Notes under the pieces: model-generated
What the model saw: only the letters and a program-made list of their open reading frames with translations
Database searches by the model: none
What the model was told of the DNA's origin: nothing
Shown: positions 45,721 through 55,305 of the stretch, in pieces
Layout of the letters: the number at the start of each line of letters is the position of its first letter
Numbering within the stretch: the stretch's first letter is position 1
Translations under genes and position numbers: made by a program
Assembly (NCBI GenBank): GCA_024642705.1
Contig: JAHEAQ010000012.1
Location: 1-64,000 of the forward strand
Direction: 5' to 3'
Origin: Bacteroidota bacterium
GTDB lineage: Bacteria; Bacteroidota; Bacteroidia; Chitinophagales; Saprospiraceae
Length of the DNA: 64,000 nucleotides

Positions 45721-45726
45721 TTATAA

Positions 45727-45772
45727 GATGAATTTAGCCATAACTTACTTGAAAGCAGTCGCTAAATTCATC
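45727..45772. terminator. Bidirectional terminator between nadE and sprA
   Basis: GATGAATTTAGC (45727-45738) and GCTAAATTCATC (45761-45772) are perfect 12-base complements over a 22-base loop, placed between two convergent stop codons, with T-rich sequence after the right arm. Confidence 0.6.
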
Positions 45773-45784
45773 TCTTTATCATTT

Positions 45785-48700
45785 CTAATTCAATTTGAAT
45801 CTTAAGGTTAATCCGCCTTGAGCATTTGTCAAAGGATAAGAAGTATTTACCACTGGGATAGTTCTGCTATAATCAAAGAACAATCTCAATCCTAGATTTT
45901 GGTTCACATCATATTCCATAGAAGGGTTAATCCTAATTGATTGTGACCCCCTTGTTTTATCAGCTGGGCCGTCTATTGAATAATTCCAAACCACATCATC
46001 TCTAAAAGAAAAGTCAACATTGACTAATAATTCTTTCCCTCTATTATCAGTTATTTTACCAGTGTCACCTCCAATTTTGATTCTAGAATCCTTATTTGGA
46101 TCTTTCTTCTTTTTTTGTTTTCCTGAGCCTGTCAAAAAAGGAATATCCACATTTTCAAAAGTATATCCAAAACCAAAAACAATTTCTTCAGTATTTGATT
46201 CCACCAATTCTTTTCCATTAAAATTCATCCCCAATTCTCTTGCTTTTCGATATTCAAAATTTAAGTTCAAATCTGTTTTTGTCTTTATATCAATTCCTAT
46301 TAAAGGCGAAAATTGCTCGGAAATGGTGAGTTGAGGAATTTCCAATCTGGAAAAATAATTCTGAGATTGTTGCTCCAATTGAGTGTATATAGTTGAAGCC
46401 CCTTGAACAATAAGGTTGTTGTACACAGGGTCTGAATTAAAATTATTCACCCGCATAACAGACTTATATCCGTGCTTGATGTTAAAACTGGAGAAAATAT
46501 CTTTGAACAAATCCAATTTTGAAAATCCATTGTAATTAACTTCCCAATTTGGAGCAGGGATATAATTCCACAAACTAATTGTGTTTACAAAATCCAAATC
46601 TACATCTGTCGGATTAATTCCAGTATAAGTTGCAATAAATGCAGGAACTAAAACCTGGTCAGATTGCCTTCCTAATCCATATTGATAACCTTCATCTATA
46701 TTATGAGGATCTAAAGCATTAGCAGCTCCAGCTTCTGCAGCTCGCACCGCAAGCCTTTGAGATATAGTTTCTCTGCTGCTTTGAAAATTATCAAACAAAC
46801 CTTTCAAATCGTTATTGAAAAAAGTATTCATCGAAAAATAGGTAATTTCAAAAGATCCGATATCATTCAAAGCAATCTGCTGATACAACGGATTAAATGC
46901 ATCAGTGGTGTTCTTAAATTCTTCTAAATGATTGTTGGAATATTTTTTTCTAAAAAAAATGTCTATTTCAAAGTCTCTAACCGGCTCAAGCTCAATTCTA
47001 GCATCAAAATTCTGTTGCTTGGATTGATTAACCTGTTGGTTTAAGAATCTGCTTTTACTGAACCATCCTTCTTCAGCCCCTTGATAAAGCCAATTTGACC
47101 TATCTGCAGGATCAATATTTGGTTGAATACCTGCCACAAAATCCCATCCAGGAGCAGTGAAATCAGGATTCATTCCTAAAATACTTGTTTTATTTACAAA
47201 ACCAGGAACTATCGTTGACAAATCCTCTTTGTAAGTCATTTTAATGTTTCGCACCAATAATATTGGACGAAGCATAATTTTTTCTGCTGCAGAAATTTCT
47301 CTTTCTTTTTTCTCTTTTTTGGAATCATCCTTTGAATCCCCAGATTTTGGAGTCGTTGTTGCTCTAGATCTTGAACTGCTTCGGTTTGCACTACTGTTTT
47401 TTCCTGTATCTATTTGCTTCAGATAGTTCGATTTTCTATACAATTTCTCAAAATCAAAATTCAAATTCAATTGCCGATTTTGACCATTCTGAATCACATT
47501 TCCTAATGTATCCACATTTAAAGAAGCCGCTTCCCAATAAAAATCTGCATTATATTGAGCTTTTAATGATGCAAAATCCAAAATTGGAATATTCTTTAAA
47601 GGTACATTGTAATTGATGTTCAAATTATGAGAATACGATTTCGTTCTACCAAAATCTTTGATATTGTTTGCCGTATAATCTTTTATTTCTCTATTGGTCA
47701 CTTCTCCAACTTTCCCTTTTTCCTCACCTCTTTCATCTACTATTCTAGCATTATCAGCAAGACCTACCTGCCTCAATTCATCAACAACACCTAAATTATC
47801 TGCAGAAAAACTTAGATTCAAAGATTTTGTAAAGTCCCATTGCAGGTCATACCTTCTATCCCAATTAAATCTTTGGTCGAAAAATCTGTAATCAAATTCT
47901 TCTGGTAACCTGTATTTTCTTTCATTGGAATATTTTTTCAACTGGGTATTGAATGTAAATGAATTAGGAAGAAAATTAAAATTTAGCTCTTTAACAAACT
48001 TCAAATTCTTATTTCCAACAGATTTAAAGGGTTCAAAATATTTGACATTTCTGCTAAAACTATAATCCACAGAACCTCTTTGATCGTTGGTTAGATCGGA
48101 CTGAATGATTGGATCTTTTTTCTGAATTTGAGTTATTGCGTAACTAGCACTGAAATTTGAAATATCCCAAGGCATTGGTTTCTTTGTATTTTCAGGATTT
48201 CTCTGTTTCCTTACATTTGTGAGATTTAATGTCTTAATAGTGGTATTATCAATTGCCAAATCAAGAATCTCATTTCTTTTATCTGGTTGGGCTAATATTT
48301 TTTCAGTAACGGTAAGATCTAAATCATATGGATCAAACTGAGGAGTCTTAGTAACGTTTGCATATTGAGCATAAAATGGAAGACTTAATCTTATAAAACT
48401 TGGCAAGAACTTACCCAATTCAAGATTTGTTGCCACATCATATTCAACGACACTTTCCTTGCTCCTTTGGTCTAACTTTTGATCTAAAGCTCCCCATCCA
48501 ATCGTGTTGAAGGCTCCAGAAAAAGTAAGGTTTCCTACGTCGGCCAATTGAAGGTCCATCCTCGCTAATCCTGCGACACCACCTCGCTCATCAAGTCCAC
48601 TCATTCTTAATTCATTAACCCAAACGGTCCCTTCGATTGGCTTGTTAGATTTGGATGAATTTCTTATTCCTATTTGGATTCCTTTAATGTATCCCAAACT

Positions 48701-51700
48701 AGGATTCCCCTTGATGTAGGCTCTACTTTCAGGCTGATCAACAACCTGAGCAGGGAAAATTTCACCAAATTCACCACCTTCCAGATTTCTCAATTTTTTA
48801 ATTTCTGTAAACGCATCTAAAGGGATATCCAGCATATTATCTACAAGCCAAATCTCCTCAGGATCATTGATACTTCCTAGCTTATCTTTGTCAGATAATG
48901 TCAACGGAACAACATATTCATAATAGTTTTCAGAAAAATCTTTTCCAAGTCTAACAAATAAACTCAGATCTCCTTTTTCTAAAATTTCTGGTGATTCCGC
49001 ATGGATAAACATTTGCAACCTTTTGAAAACCCGAAGATCAACTCTTGTTAACTTAATTATGCTAGCTTCACAGTAATCATCTGTTACATTTGACAAATTT
49101 TTGAAATTTAGCGCAATGGATCTTTCATCTTGAGGCAACTGAGCATAACTTGTAAATACCCTTTCTCTTTTGATGCCTTTTGGCAATACATAATTAAATG
49201 GAGTCCTTGAACTATTTTCTTCAATACTAACTTTATCAACTGAAAAATCTACAGGATTGGTACCATCACCACATGAAGGAACATATCTTCTCCACTGATT
49301 TCTTATTAATTGAAGGTCTGCAAATCTAAAGGTCTTCTGTGTTGAAAAACCTTTCAGATACATTCTAACAAACTGAATAGATTGGAATCCCTGAATGCCA
49401 CCTACAGATTTACCTTCGCTAAGAGGAATTCTAAATCTGTACCATTTTTCATTTCCAGACGGCCCTAATGTTCTTGATTCTGTTACATATTTTGCTGCGG
49501 TTTCGTCTAATTCGCCATTGCTATTGAAAAGTTTTATTTCATACTCATAATAACTCTCACCTTGATCAAGTGATCCGTTATTATTTAGATCTTCAGAATC
49601 TGGCAATGGGTTTCCTCTTTCAAATTGTGTTGCATTTGGATTTGGTGCATTCCCTTCTGGGCCATTAAACTGATAATATCTTTGAAAAAGCGAATTTTCA
49701 TTATTAAAATCATCTTTACTTCCAAAGTAAATAAAATTATCATTTGACGGATCTTTCCGCACATCTGCAAGAGGGAAATTAGCTTCTACTTTTTCCAAAT
49801 AATCTCTGAAATTTTCCCTTTCCTGAGGGTCAGTTAATCCATCAAAACCAATATCTTGCTGATCTCTAAATTCTTGATCGAATCCATTTACTCTTGGTGT
49901 AACCAAAGGAACTTTACCCCATTTCGTATCTTGAATAGGTAAAGCTGTTGCCGGATCTGTTGGGATACCATTTTCATAAAACTGAAGGTTATCTCTCAAT
50001 ACATCTTCTGAAACATTACCTAAATTAAAAAATAATGACCCTGCTTCATCAGGCAAATGATTCAACTCTGCTCTTGAATTTATATATGGGTTCAACATCC
50101 AAAACTCTATAAATTCAACATTCGCTTGTTCGAAATTTGTGTTGTTCAGATATCTCATTATTCCAGCCCATCTCTTTTCCGGATTTTTTAATTTCATTTT
50201 CTTTGTCTCATTATCCCAAAAGGAACCAGAAGAAACATCAGATCCTGCTGGTGGATCAAAATTATAAGGACCCCTTTCTTCAGGATAATAGGTCATGTCA
50301 AATGTCAAAATATCTGAAAAATTTCCAGGTTGAACAAATTTATTTGGGAACAATTCCGTCAGGTCAACTTGCCTAGTATACGGATCATTTTGGTCCACCG
50401 AATTTCTGATTCCTCCACTTCCTCTTTCCATGATATACCAATTCAACATTGCTCTATTGTATCCGTATCTTAGATCATTTGCAAATTCACTTTCAGGAAA
50501 AGTAATCCCTTTACCTCCAGGAACACTGGCAAGCACCCATTTATTGGCTTGAATTCCTAAAGGGATTGCACTAGATGCACCTTCAAAATCATCCAACATT
50601 ATTATACCATCTTTTTCTTCTCCTCCATTTATTGCTCTAGCATGTCCGGGTTTTAACGCTGCTACTTCTGCATTAAAACTTATGCTCGAAGGGGCTTTTG
50701 TAGAATAAAAAGGCAGTTGGTCTAAAGCTCTAGTAACCCATGGTACCTCGTTACTATAATTTAGGTCCAGTCCATAAATTCTATTGTTAATCGGATCATC
50801 ACCAATATTAACCTTTTCTGTATACGGCCGCTCAAAAAGGTGCATATATGTTGCACCTAAATTCAAATGTTTATTAAATTCATAATCGGCTCTAGTTCCG
50901 ATCATTGCCTTTTGATTCAAAGAAAATAATGAATTATCTTCATAAGAAACTCGGATCGGAATCCCTTGCTGTAGATATGCATCATTAAGTATTCTTATTT
51001 GACCTATTCCATAATTTATCTCATAATCAATTCCAGGTTTCAATAATTGACTTCCTGCTCTTACCGTTACAGATCCTTCAGGTATATTCCATGCTCCCAA
51101 AGATATTTCCGAAGACACACTAGATTTGAATTCACCTTTCATCACAAATCTGTTTCTTTCTAACCTTTCTTGAGCTTTAAATAAGGTCCTATCATACAAT
51201 TCTTGATAAGCAAATTCCTCGGCAAGGACAGGATCATTCAAAAGTGTCGATAAAGAAGATCCGAAGGGTTCCAATACTGGAAAAATTATACTTCCTGTTC
51301 GCGGAATAATCGTTACTCCATCAACAAAATCAAATATTCCATCTTGCTGAGGGTCATTGAAAATATTCAATCGGTCCAAATTAAATACATCCAACAATGG
51401 CTTGTTAAAGAAACCTTCACGCGGAATATATCTCTTTAATGATCCATCAGAGTTGTCTTCATAGAAAATATCAAATTTGAAACTCTCTCTATCCAATTGT
51501 GAAGCTCCAATAGAATATACATTCTTCATCATCAAGTCCCAGTTCGGCTCATCCACATTTTGGGTGGTATTTTTTAATAATCGAGCAAATAAATTCTGAG
51601 GTGGAACTTCATAACTCACATCATTTGCCATTTCTCCCACTTGATATACTTCAGAACCATTGTAAGAATAGGAATATTGATAGGTTACTGCTAAAACTTG

Positions 51701-53122
51701 ATTCGGTCGCAATCTGATATTCAAAGAAATAAATCCCAATTCAGGATGAAATGTAAATTCAGAAGGCCGCAATTGCCTTGCCTTAAGCACTTCGAAATCC
51801 TTAGTTTGTGTTAATCCATATTTAGTTGCAAGTACGGTTGCAGCAGTAGTTTGATCTCTTGCGGAAGGATCATTGACTATCTGATCGTACAAATCATTCA
51901 CTCTGTTATCTGGCAAAACAATATTGCCAGTATAATCTCGAAATGTAGGATTGTTAGCTTCTGTAGAAGGGTTAACAGCTCCTTTATTTGTTAAATTCTC
52001 TTCGTCTCCGACACCTAAATCTGCTAAAGCAATGATATTTCTTAATCCATCTGTTTCATTTCTGTCATTTGTTATCCAAACTTGAATTTTGGTAACCCGA
52101 AACGGAGTCGTAATTTGAGGCAAATTTTTAAGCGCCCCTTCGTAAGTATTTCTGTTAAAATTCGAAATAAAGAAGTGCCTATTGTCATCGTATTCATCTG
52201 GCCTAATCTCGAATTCCTGACTCAATCCTCCCGATTGTATGGTAAGTTCTTCTTGAGAAGAATTTTTCTGAGAGGCAATAGTAGTTAACCTTAGTTTTCC
52301 AAATTGGGTTTCTACTTTGATACCAAATAAATTCTGGCCTCCTTGAATTAATGAACTCCTCAAAGGCAAACTCACATTCCCAGCTTCAACTTTTTTAATT
52401 ATTTCATCTTCACTCCATTGCTCACTGTCATATGCTAATTTGACTTTGTCGTCAAAATTAAAAGTGGATTGAGTATTAAAATTAAAATTAAGGTTCATTT
52501 TGTCGCCAATATTTCCATCTACACTCATCTTGATGTCCATATCGAAATCAGGTCCCCATTGCACTTGATTCCGTAAAGGAATGTTTGGATTTTTTGTTTT
52601 TTGATAAAATCCTAACAATGTGATGTCAATATTCCCTTTCGGCTTTATAGTTATTTCATTTCCTCCAAATAATCTATCAACCAAATTTCTTTGAATATTC
52701 ACATTTGATATTGGATCAATTTTTCCACTACTTCCCCTTGAGGAGCTTTCTACTCCTGCCATTTTATTGAAATAATTTCTTTCTTGTTGTTTACTTTTCC
52801 AGTCCAAATACTCCTGAAAAGTCATGTATGTCGGCATTCTATAATATTCATCACCAATTTTTTCAGTCAGAATATAATTTCCAGTGATGGGATCGTATTC
52901 TACGTCCTGAGTAATCAGCGAAGTATTAATATCAAAAGGATTTTTATTTTTATCTGTTATAAAATCACCTTGTCTATCTTTTAATGGAATGGTATCTTGA
53001 ATTGTGATGGTCTTTTGCTCTTCCATCAGAGGTGATGGTAGTTCGAAACCTCCTGCCGTTAATTTGAAAACAGTAAAAATTAATGCAATCGCCAAAACCA
53101 TTGGAATGGTTAATTTATTCAT
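45785..53122 (-). CDS. sprA: SprA, outer-membrane translocon of the type IX secretion system
   Basis: About 2,445 residues, the size of known SprA/Sov proteins. The start at ATG 53122 gives a short basic region and hydrophobic core (MNKLTIPMVLAIALIFTVF), a normal signal peptide; an in-frame ATG at 53209 would add 29 residues. SprA forms a giant outer-membrane beta-barrel through which T9SS cargo leaves; it is needed for gliding in Flavobacterium. The chain is rich in alternating strands and ends in an aromatic-rich barrel strand (GGLTLRFKLN). A charged, serine-rich linker lies at about 47,280-47,400 (many K, E, D, S). Directly preceded by ruvA, as in many Bacteroidota. Confidence 0.93.
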   Translation of the reverse strand: MNKLTIPMVLAIALIFTVFKLTAGGFELPSPLMEEQKTITIQDTIPLKDRQGDFITDKNKNPFDINTSLITQDVEYDPITGNYILTEKIGDEYYRMPTYMTFQEYLDWKSKQQERNYFNKMAGVESSSRGSSGKIDPISNVNIQRNLVDRLFGGNEITIKPKGNIDITLLGFYQKTKNPNIPLRNQVQWGPDFDMDIKMSVDGNIGDKMNLNFNFNTQSTFNFDDKVKLAYDSEQWSEDEIIKKVEAGNVSLPLRSSLIQGGQNLFGIKVETQFGKLRLTTIASQKNSSQEELTIQSGGLSQEFEIRPDEYDDNRHFFISNFNRNTYEGALKNLPQITTPFRVTKIQVWITNDRNETDGLRNIIALADLGVGDEENLTNKGAVNPSTEANNPTFRDYTGNIVLPDNRVNDLYDQIVNDPSARDQTTAATVLATKYGLTQTKDFEVLKARQLRPSEFTFHPELGFISLNIRLRPNQVLAVTYQYSYSYNGSEVYQVGEMANDVSYEVPPQNLFARLLKNTTQNVDEPNWDLMMKNVYSIGASQLDRESFKFDIFYEDNSDGSLKRYIPREGFFNKPLLDVFNLDRLNIFNDPQQDGIFDFVDGVTIIPRTGSIIFPVLEPFGSSLSTLLNDPVLAEEFAYQELYDRTLFKAQERLERNRFVMKGEFKSSVSSEISLGAWNIPEGSVTVRAGSQLLKPGIDYEINYGIGQIRILNDAYLQQGIPIRVSYEDNSLFSLNQKAMIGTRADYEFNKHLNLGATYMHLFERPYTEKVNIGDDPINNRIYGLDLNYSNEVPWVTRALDQLPFYSTKAPSSISFNAEVAALKPGHARAINGGEEKDGIIMLDDFEGASSAIPLGIQANKWVLASVPGGKGITFPESEFANDLRYGYNRAMLNWYIMERGSGGIRNSVDQNDPYTRQVDLTELFPNKFVQPGNFSDILTFDMTYYPEERGPYNFDPPAGSDVSSGSFWDNETKKMKLKNPEKRWAGIMRYLNNTNFEQANVEFIEFWMLNPYINSRAELNHLPDEAGSLFFNLGNVSEDVLRDNLQFYENGIPTDPATALPIQDTKWGKVPLVTPRVNGFDQEFRDQQDIGFDGLTDPQERENFRDYLEKVEANFPLADVRKDPSNDNFIYFGSKDDFNNENSLFQRYYQFNGPEGNAPNPNATQFERGNPLPDSEDLNNNGSLDQGESYYEYEIKLFNSNGELDETAAKYVTESRTLGPSGNEKWYRFRIPLSEGKSVGGIQGFQSIQFVRMYLKGFSTQKTFRFADLQLIRNQWRRYVPSCGDGTNPVDFSVDKVSIEENSSRTPFNYVLPKGIKRERVFTSYAQLPQDERSIALNFKNLSNVTDDYCEASIIKLTRVDLRVFKRLQMFIHAESPEILEKGDLSLFVRLGKDFSENYYEYVVPLTLSDKDKLGSINDPEEIWLVDNMLDIPLDAFTEIKKLRNLEGGEFGEIFPAQVVDQPESRAYIKGNPSLGYIKGIQIGIRNSSKSNKPIEGTVWVNELRMSGLDERGGVAGLARMDLQLADVGNLTFSGAFNTIGWGALDQKLDQRSKESVVEYDVATNLELGKFLPSFIRLSLPFYAQYANVTKTPQFDPYDLDLTVTEKILAQPDKRNEILDLAIDNTTIKTLNLTNVRKQRNPENTKKPMPWDISNFSASYAITQIQKKDPIIQSDLTNDQRGSVDYSFSRNVKYFEPFKSVGNKNLKFVKELNFNFLPNSFTFNTQLKKYSNERKYRLPEEFDYRFFDQRFNWDRRYDLQWDFTKSLNLSFSADNLGVVDELRQVGLADNARIVDERGEEKGKVGEVTNREIKDYTANNIKDFGRTKSYSHNLNINYNVPLKNIPILDFASLKAQYNADFYWEAASLNVDTLGNVIQNGQNRQLNLNFDFEKLYRKSNYLKQIDTGKNSSANRSSSRSRATTTPKSGDSKDDSKKEKKEREISAAEKIMLRPILLVRNIKMTYKEDLSTIVPGFVNKTSILGMNPDFTAPGWDFVAGIQPNIDPADRSNWLYQGAEEGWFSKSRFLNQQVNQSKQQNFDARIELEPVRDFEIDIFFRKKYSNNHLEEFKNTTDAFNPLYQQIALNDIGSFEITYFSMNTFFNNDLKGLFDNFQSSRETISQRLAVRAAEAGAANALDPHNIDEGYQYGLGRQSDQVLVPAFIATYTGINPTDVDLDFVNTISLWNYIPAPNWEVNYNGFSKLDLFKDIFSSFNIKHGYKSVMRVNNFNSDPVYNNLIVQGASTIYTQLEQQSQNYFSRLEIPQLTISEQFSPLIGIDIKTKTDLNLNFEYRKARELGMNFNGKELVESNTEEIVFGFGYTFENVDIPFLTGSGKQKKKKDPNKDSRIKIGGDTGKITDNRGKELLVNVDFSFRDDVVWNYSIDGPADKTRGSQSIRINPSMEYDVNQNLGLRLFFDYSRTIPVVNTSYPLTNAQGGLTLRFKLN

Positions 53123-53216
53123 TTCGCTCTTAGTTCCAGTATAATTATTTATATCTAATTTCATTTGGTATTTTATCTTAACGCTAATTTTCTCATTTAG
53201 CGTGTGCACATTTTCA

Positions 53217-53807
53217 TTATCTCAGTTGCTTTAATACTTCTTTAATCAGATTCTCAACATTTGCAGTAGGATCAGACTGAGAAATTACTTTATCGAGCAT
53301 TTTTTCTATACTCATTTTTGGAAATCCTAAAGCAATTAAGGCAGATAACGCCTCATTTCTATTTGTATTGTGATTTGCTCCAATAGAAATGATCGGACCA
53401 TCCACATTTTTAATTACTTTATCTTTCAATTCAAGAATAATAAGTTTGGCAGTTTTAGGTCCTATTCCTTTAACTTTATTAAATGTGTAAACATCTTCAT
53501 GAACTATTGCCTTTTGAACTTCAGGAGGTTTCATAGAGGAAAGTACAACTCTTGCTGTATTTGGTCCGATACCTGATACTGAAATTAACAATTGAAACAA
53601 CTCTTTTTCTTCTTTTGTAAAAAAGCCATAAAGCAATTGCGAATCTTCTTTTACATGAAAATGAGTAAACAACTTAACTTCGTCTAGTTTCTCGATTTCG
53701 GAATAAGTATTCAAGCTTATATGAATATGGTAACCAATTCCATGCGTTTCCAAATATACATCAGTTGGACTTTTATAAGTTATTTTTCCTGTTATGTATG
53801 CGTACAT
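53217..53807 (-). CDS. ruvA: Holliday junction branch migration protein RuvA
   Basis: 196 residues. N-terminal OB fold MYAYITGKITYKSPTDVYLE, two helix-hairpin-helix motifs (LLISVSGIGPNTARVVLSS and FNKVKGIGPKTAKLIILELK), and the C-terminal RuvB-contacting domain (EALSALIALGF). RuvA tetramers hold Holliday junctions for RuvB. It stands in the conserved ruvA-sprA pair; the gap to the next in-frame ATG is 7 bases, so sprA is probably co-transcribed. Confidence 0.95.
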   Translation of the reverse strand: MYAYITGKITYKSPTDVYLETHGIGYHIHISLNTYSEIEKLDEVKLFTHFHVKEDSQLLYGFFTKEEKELFQLLISVSGIGPNTARVVLSSMKPPEVQKAIVHEDVYTFNKVKGIGPKTAKLIILELKDKVIKNVDGPIISIGANHNTNRNEALSALIALGFPKMSIEKMLDKVISQSDPTANVENLIKEVLKQLR

Positions 53808-53936
53808 TATCTAATTTATACTGCGAAAATAAAAGAATTCTTTAATTTACATATTATGATTTATTACAATATGTGTGCCTACTTTGTCCAATTAGGTTTT
53901 TAATCAAGAAAAAATAGGCATGCTTTAATAAAACTT

Positions 53937-53944
53937 TATCTTTG
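53937..53944 (+). promoter_or_regulatory. Possible -7 promoter box of purD
   Basis: TATCTTTG fits TAnnTTTG and lies 36 bases before the purD ATG, but no TTTG is seen at the usual -33 distance. Confidence 0.3.
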
Positions 53945-53980
53945 GGCTTTGTTAAAATCTGAATCAAAGAATCGATTATT

Positions 53981-55249
53981 ATGAATATTTTAATTTTAGG
54001 AAGTGGTGGAAGAGAACATGCTTTTGCTTGGAAAATTAGCCAAAGTCCTCATTGCGAAAATCTATACATTGCACCTGGAAATGCAGGAACCAATATTTGT
54101 GGTAAAAACATACCTATTGACATTCTTAATTTTGAATCCATTGGAGATTTTTGCTTAAAATCAAAAATTGACATGGTTTTAGTGGGCCCTGAAGCTCCAT
54201 TAGTGGCAGGAATTAAAGATTACTTCAAGTCGCAAAAAACACTTTCACATATTGCACTAATTGGACCCTCTAAGGAGGCTGCGCAACTTGAAGGTAGTAA
54301 AGCTTATGCAAAGGCTTTCATGTCGGAGTTTGATATTCCAACTGCGGCATATGGTGAATTTACATTGGAAAATATCCAAGAAGGTATCACATTTATTAAA
54401 AAACAAACGCCACCAATTGTATTGAAAGCTGATGGTTTAGCTGGAGGTAAGGGTGTATTGATTATATCAGACATTGAGGAAGCAATCGAATCATTCAAAT
54501 CAATGTTAAATGGAAAATTTGGTGAAGCAAGCAGTAAAGTGGTTATCGAAGATTTTTTGGATGGCATTGAGTTTTCCGTTTTTGTAATGACAGATGGAAC
54601 TAATTATAATATTTTACCTATTGCAAAAGATTATAAAAGAATTGGCGAAAAAGATACCGGCCTAAATACTGGTGGAATGGGTGCTGTTTCTCCAGTTCCA
54701 TTCATTAATAAAAAGTTTTTAGATAAAGTAATCTCAAAAGTTATTAAACCCACTATTAATGGCATAAATCATCGAAAACTTGATTATACTGGTTTTGTTT
54801 TTATTGGACTCATAAAAGTCGGAGACGAACCTATTGTTATTGAATACAATTGCAGAATGGGCGATCCAGAAACGGAGGCTGTTCTTTTAAGAGTTGAAAA
54901 TGATTTTCTGCAAAATTTAATTGATCTAAGTAAAGGAAACATTTCAAACAGTGAAATTAAAATTTCTCCAAAATCAGCAAGCACAATAATATTGGTTTCT
55001 GGAGGATATCCTGAATCTTATGAAAATGGTAAAGAAATAAGCGGTTTAGATCAAATTGAACAAAGTATTGTATTTCATTCTGGAACGAAAGAAAAGGAAG
55101 GCAAAGTTTATACCAATGGAGGAAGAGTTATCGCAGTAAGTTCCCTAGCGGATTCAAAAGAAGAAGCTCTTTTCCTTTCCAATAAAAATGCAGAAAAAAT
55201 AAATTTTACAGGAAAATATTATCGCAAGGATATCGGTTTTGATTTGTAG
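53981..55249 (+). CDS. purD: Phosphoribosylamine-glycine ligase
   Basis: 422 residues, the usual length. GARS domains in order: N-terminal MNILILGSGGREHAFAWK, then the ATP-grasp domain with VLKADGLAGGKGV and EDFLDGIEFSVF, TGGMGAVSP, and the Mg-binding EYNCRMGDPETEAVL. Second step of IMP synthesis. The next gene, murF-alr, follows after 56 bases and may share the transcript. Confidence 0.95.
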   Translation: MNILILGSGGREHAFAWKISQSPHCENLYIAPGNAGTNICGKNIPIDILNFESIGDFCLKSKIDMVLVGPEAPLVAGIKDYFKSQKTLSHIALIGPSKEAAQLEGSKAYAKAFMSEFDIPTAAYGEFTLENIQEGITFIKKQTPPIVLKADGLAGGKGVLIISDIEEAIESFKSMLNGKFGEASSKVVIEDFLDGIEFSVFVMTDGTNYNILPIAKDYKRIGEKDTGLNTGGMGAVSPVPFINKKFLDKVISKVIKPTINGINHRKLDYTGFVFIGLIKVGDEPIVIEYNCRMGDPETEAVLLRVENDFLQNLIDLSKGNISNSEIKISPKSASTIILVSGGYPESYENGKEISGLDQIEQSIVFHSGTKEKEGKVYTNGGRVIAVSSLADSKEEALFLSNKNAEKINFTGKYYRKDIGFDL

Positions 55250-55305
55250 AAAAATAGTATCCCTAAATTAATTGACACGGGCATAAAAATAAAATTTCGA
55301 ATTTT

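Noticed and set aside
47244-47426. Opposite-strand open frames inside sprA and other long genes
   Set aside because: Shadows caused by the biased codon use of the true gene; no family features.
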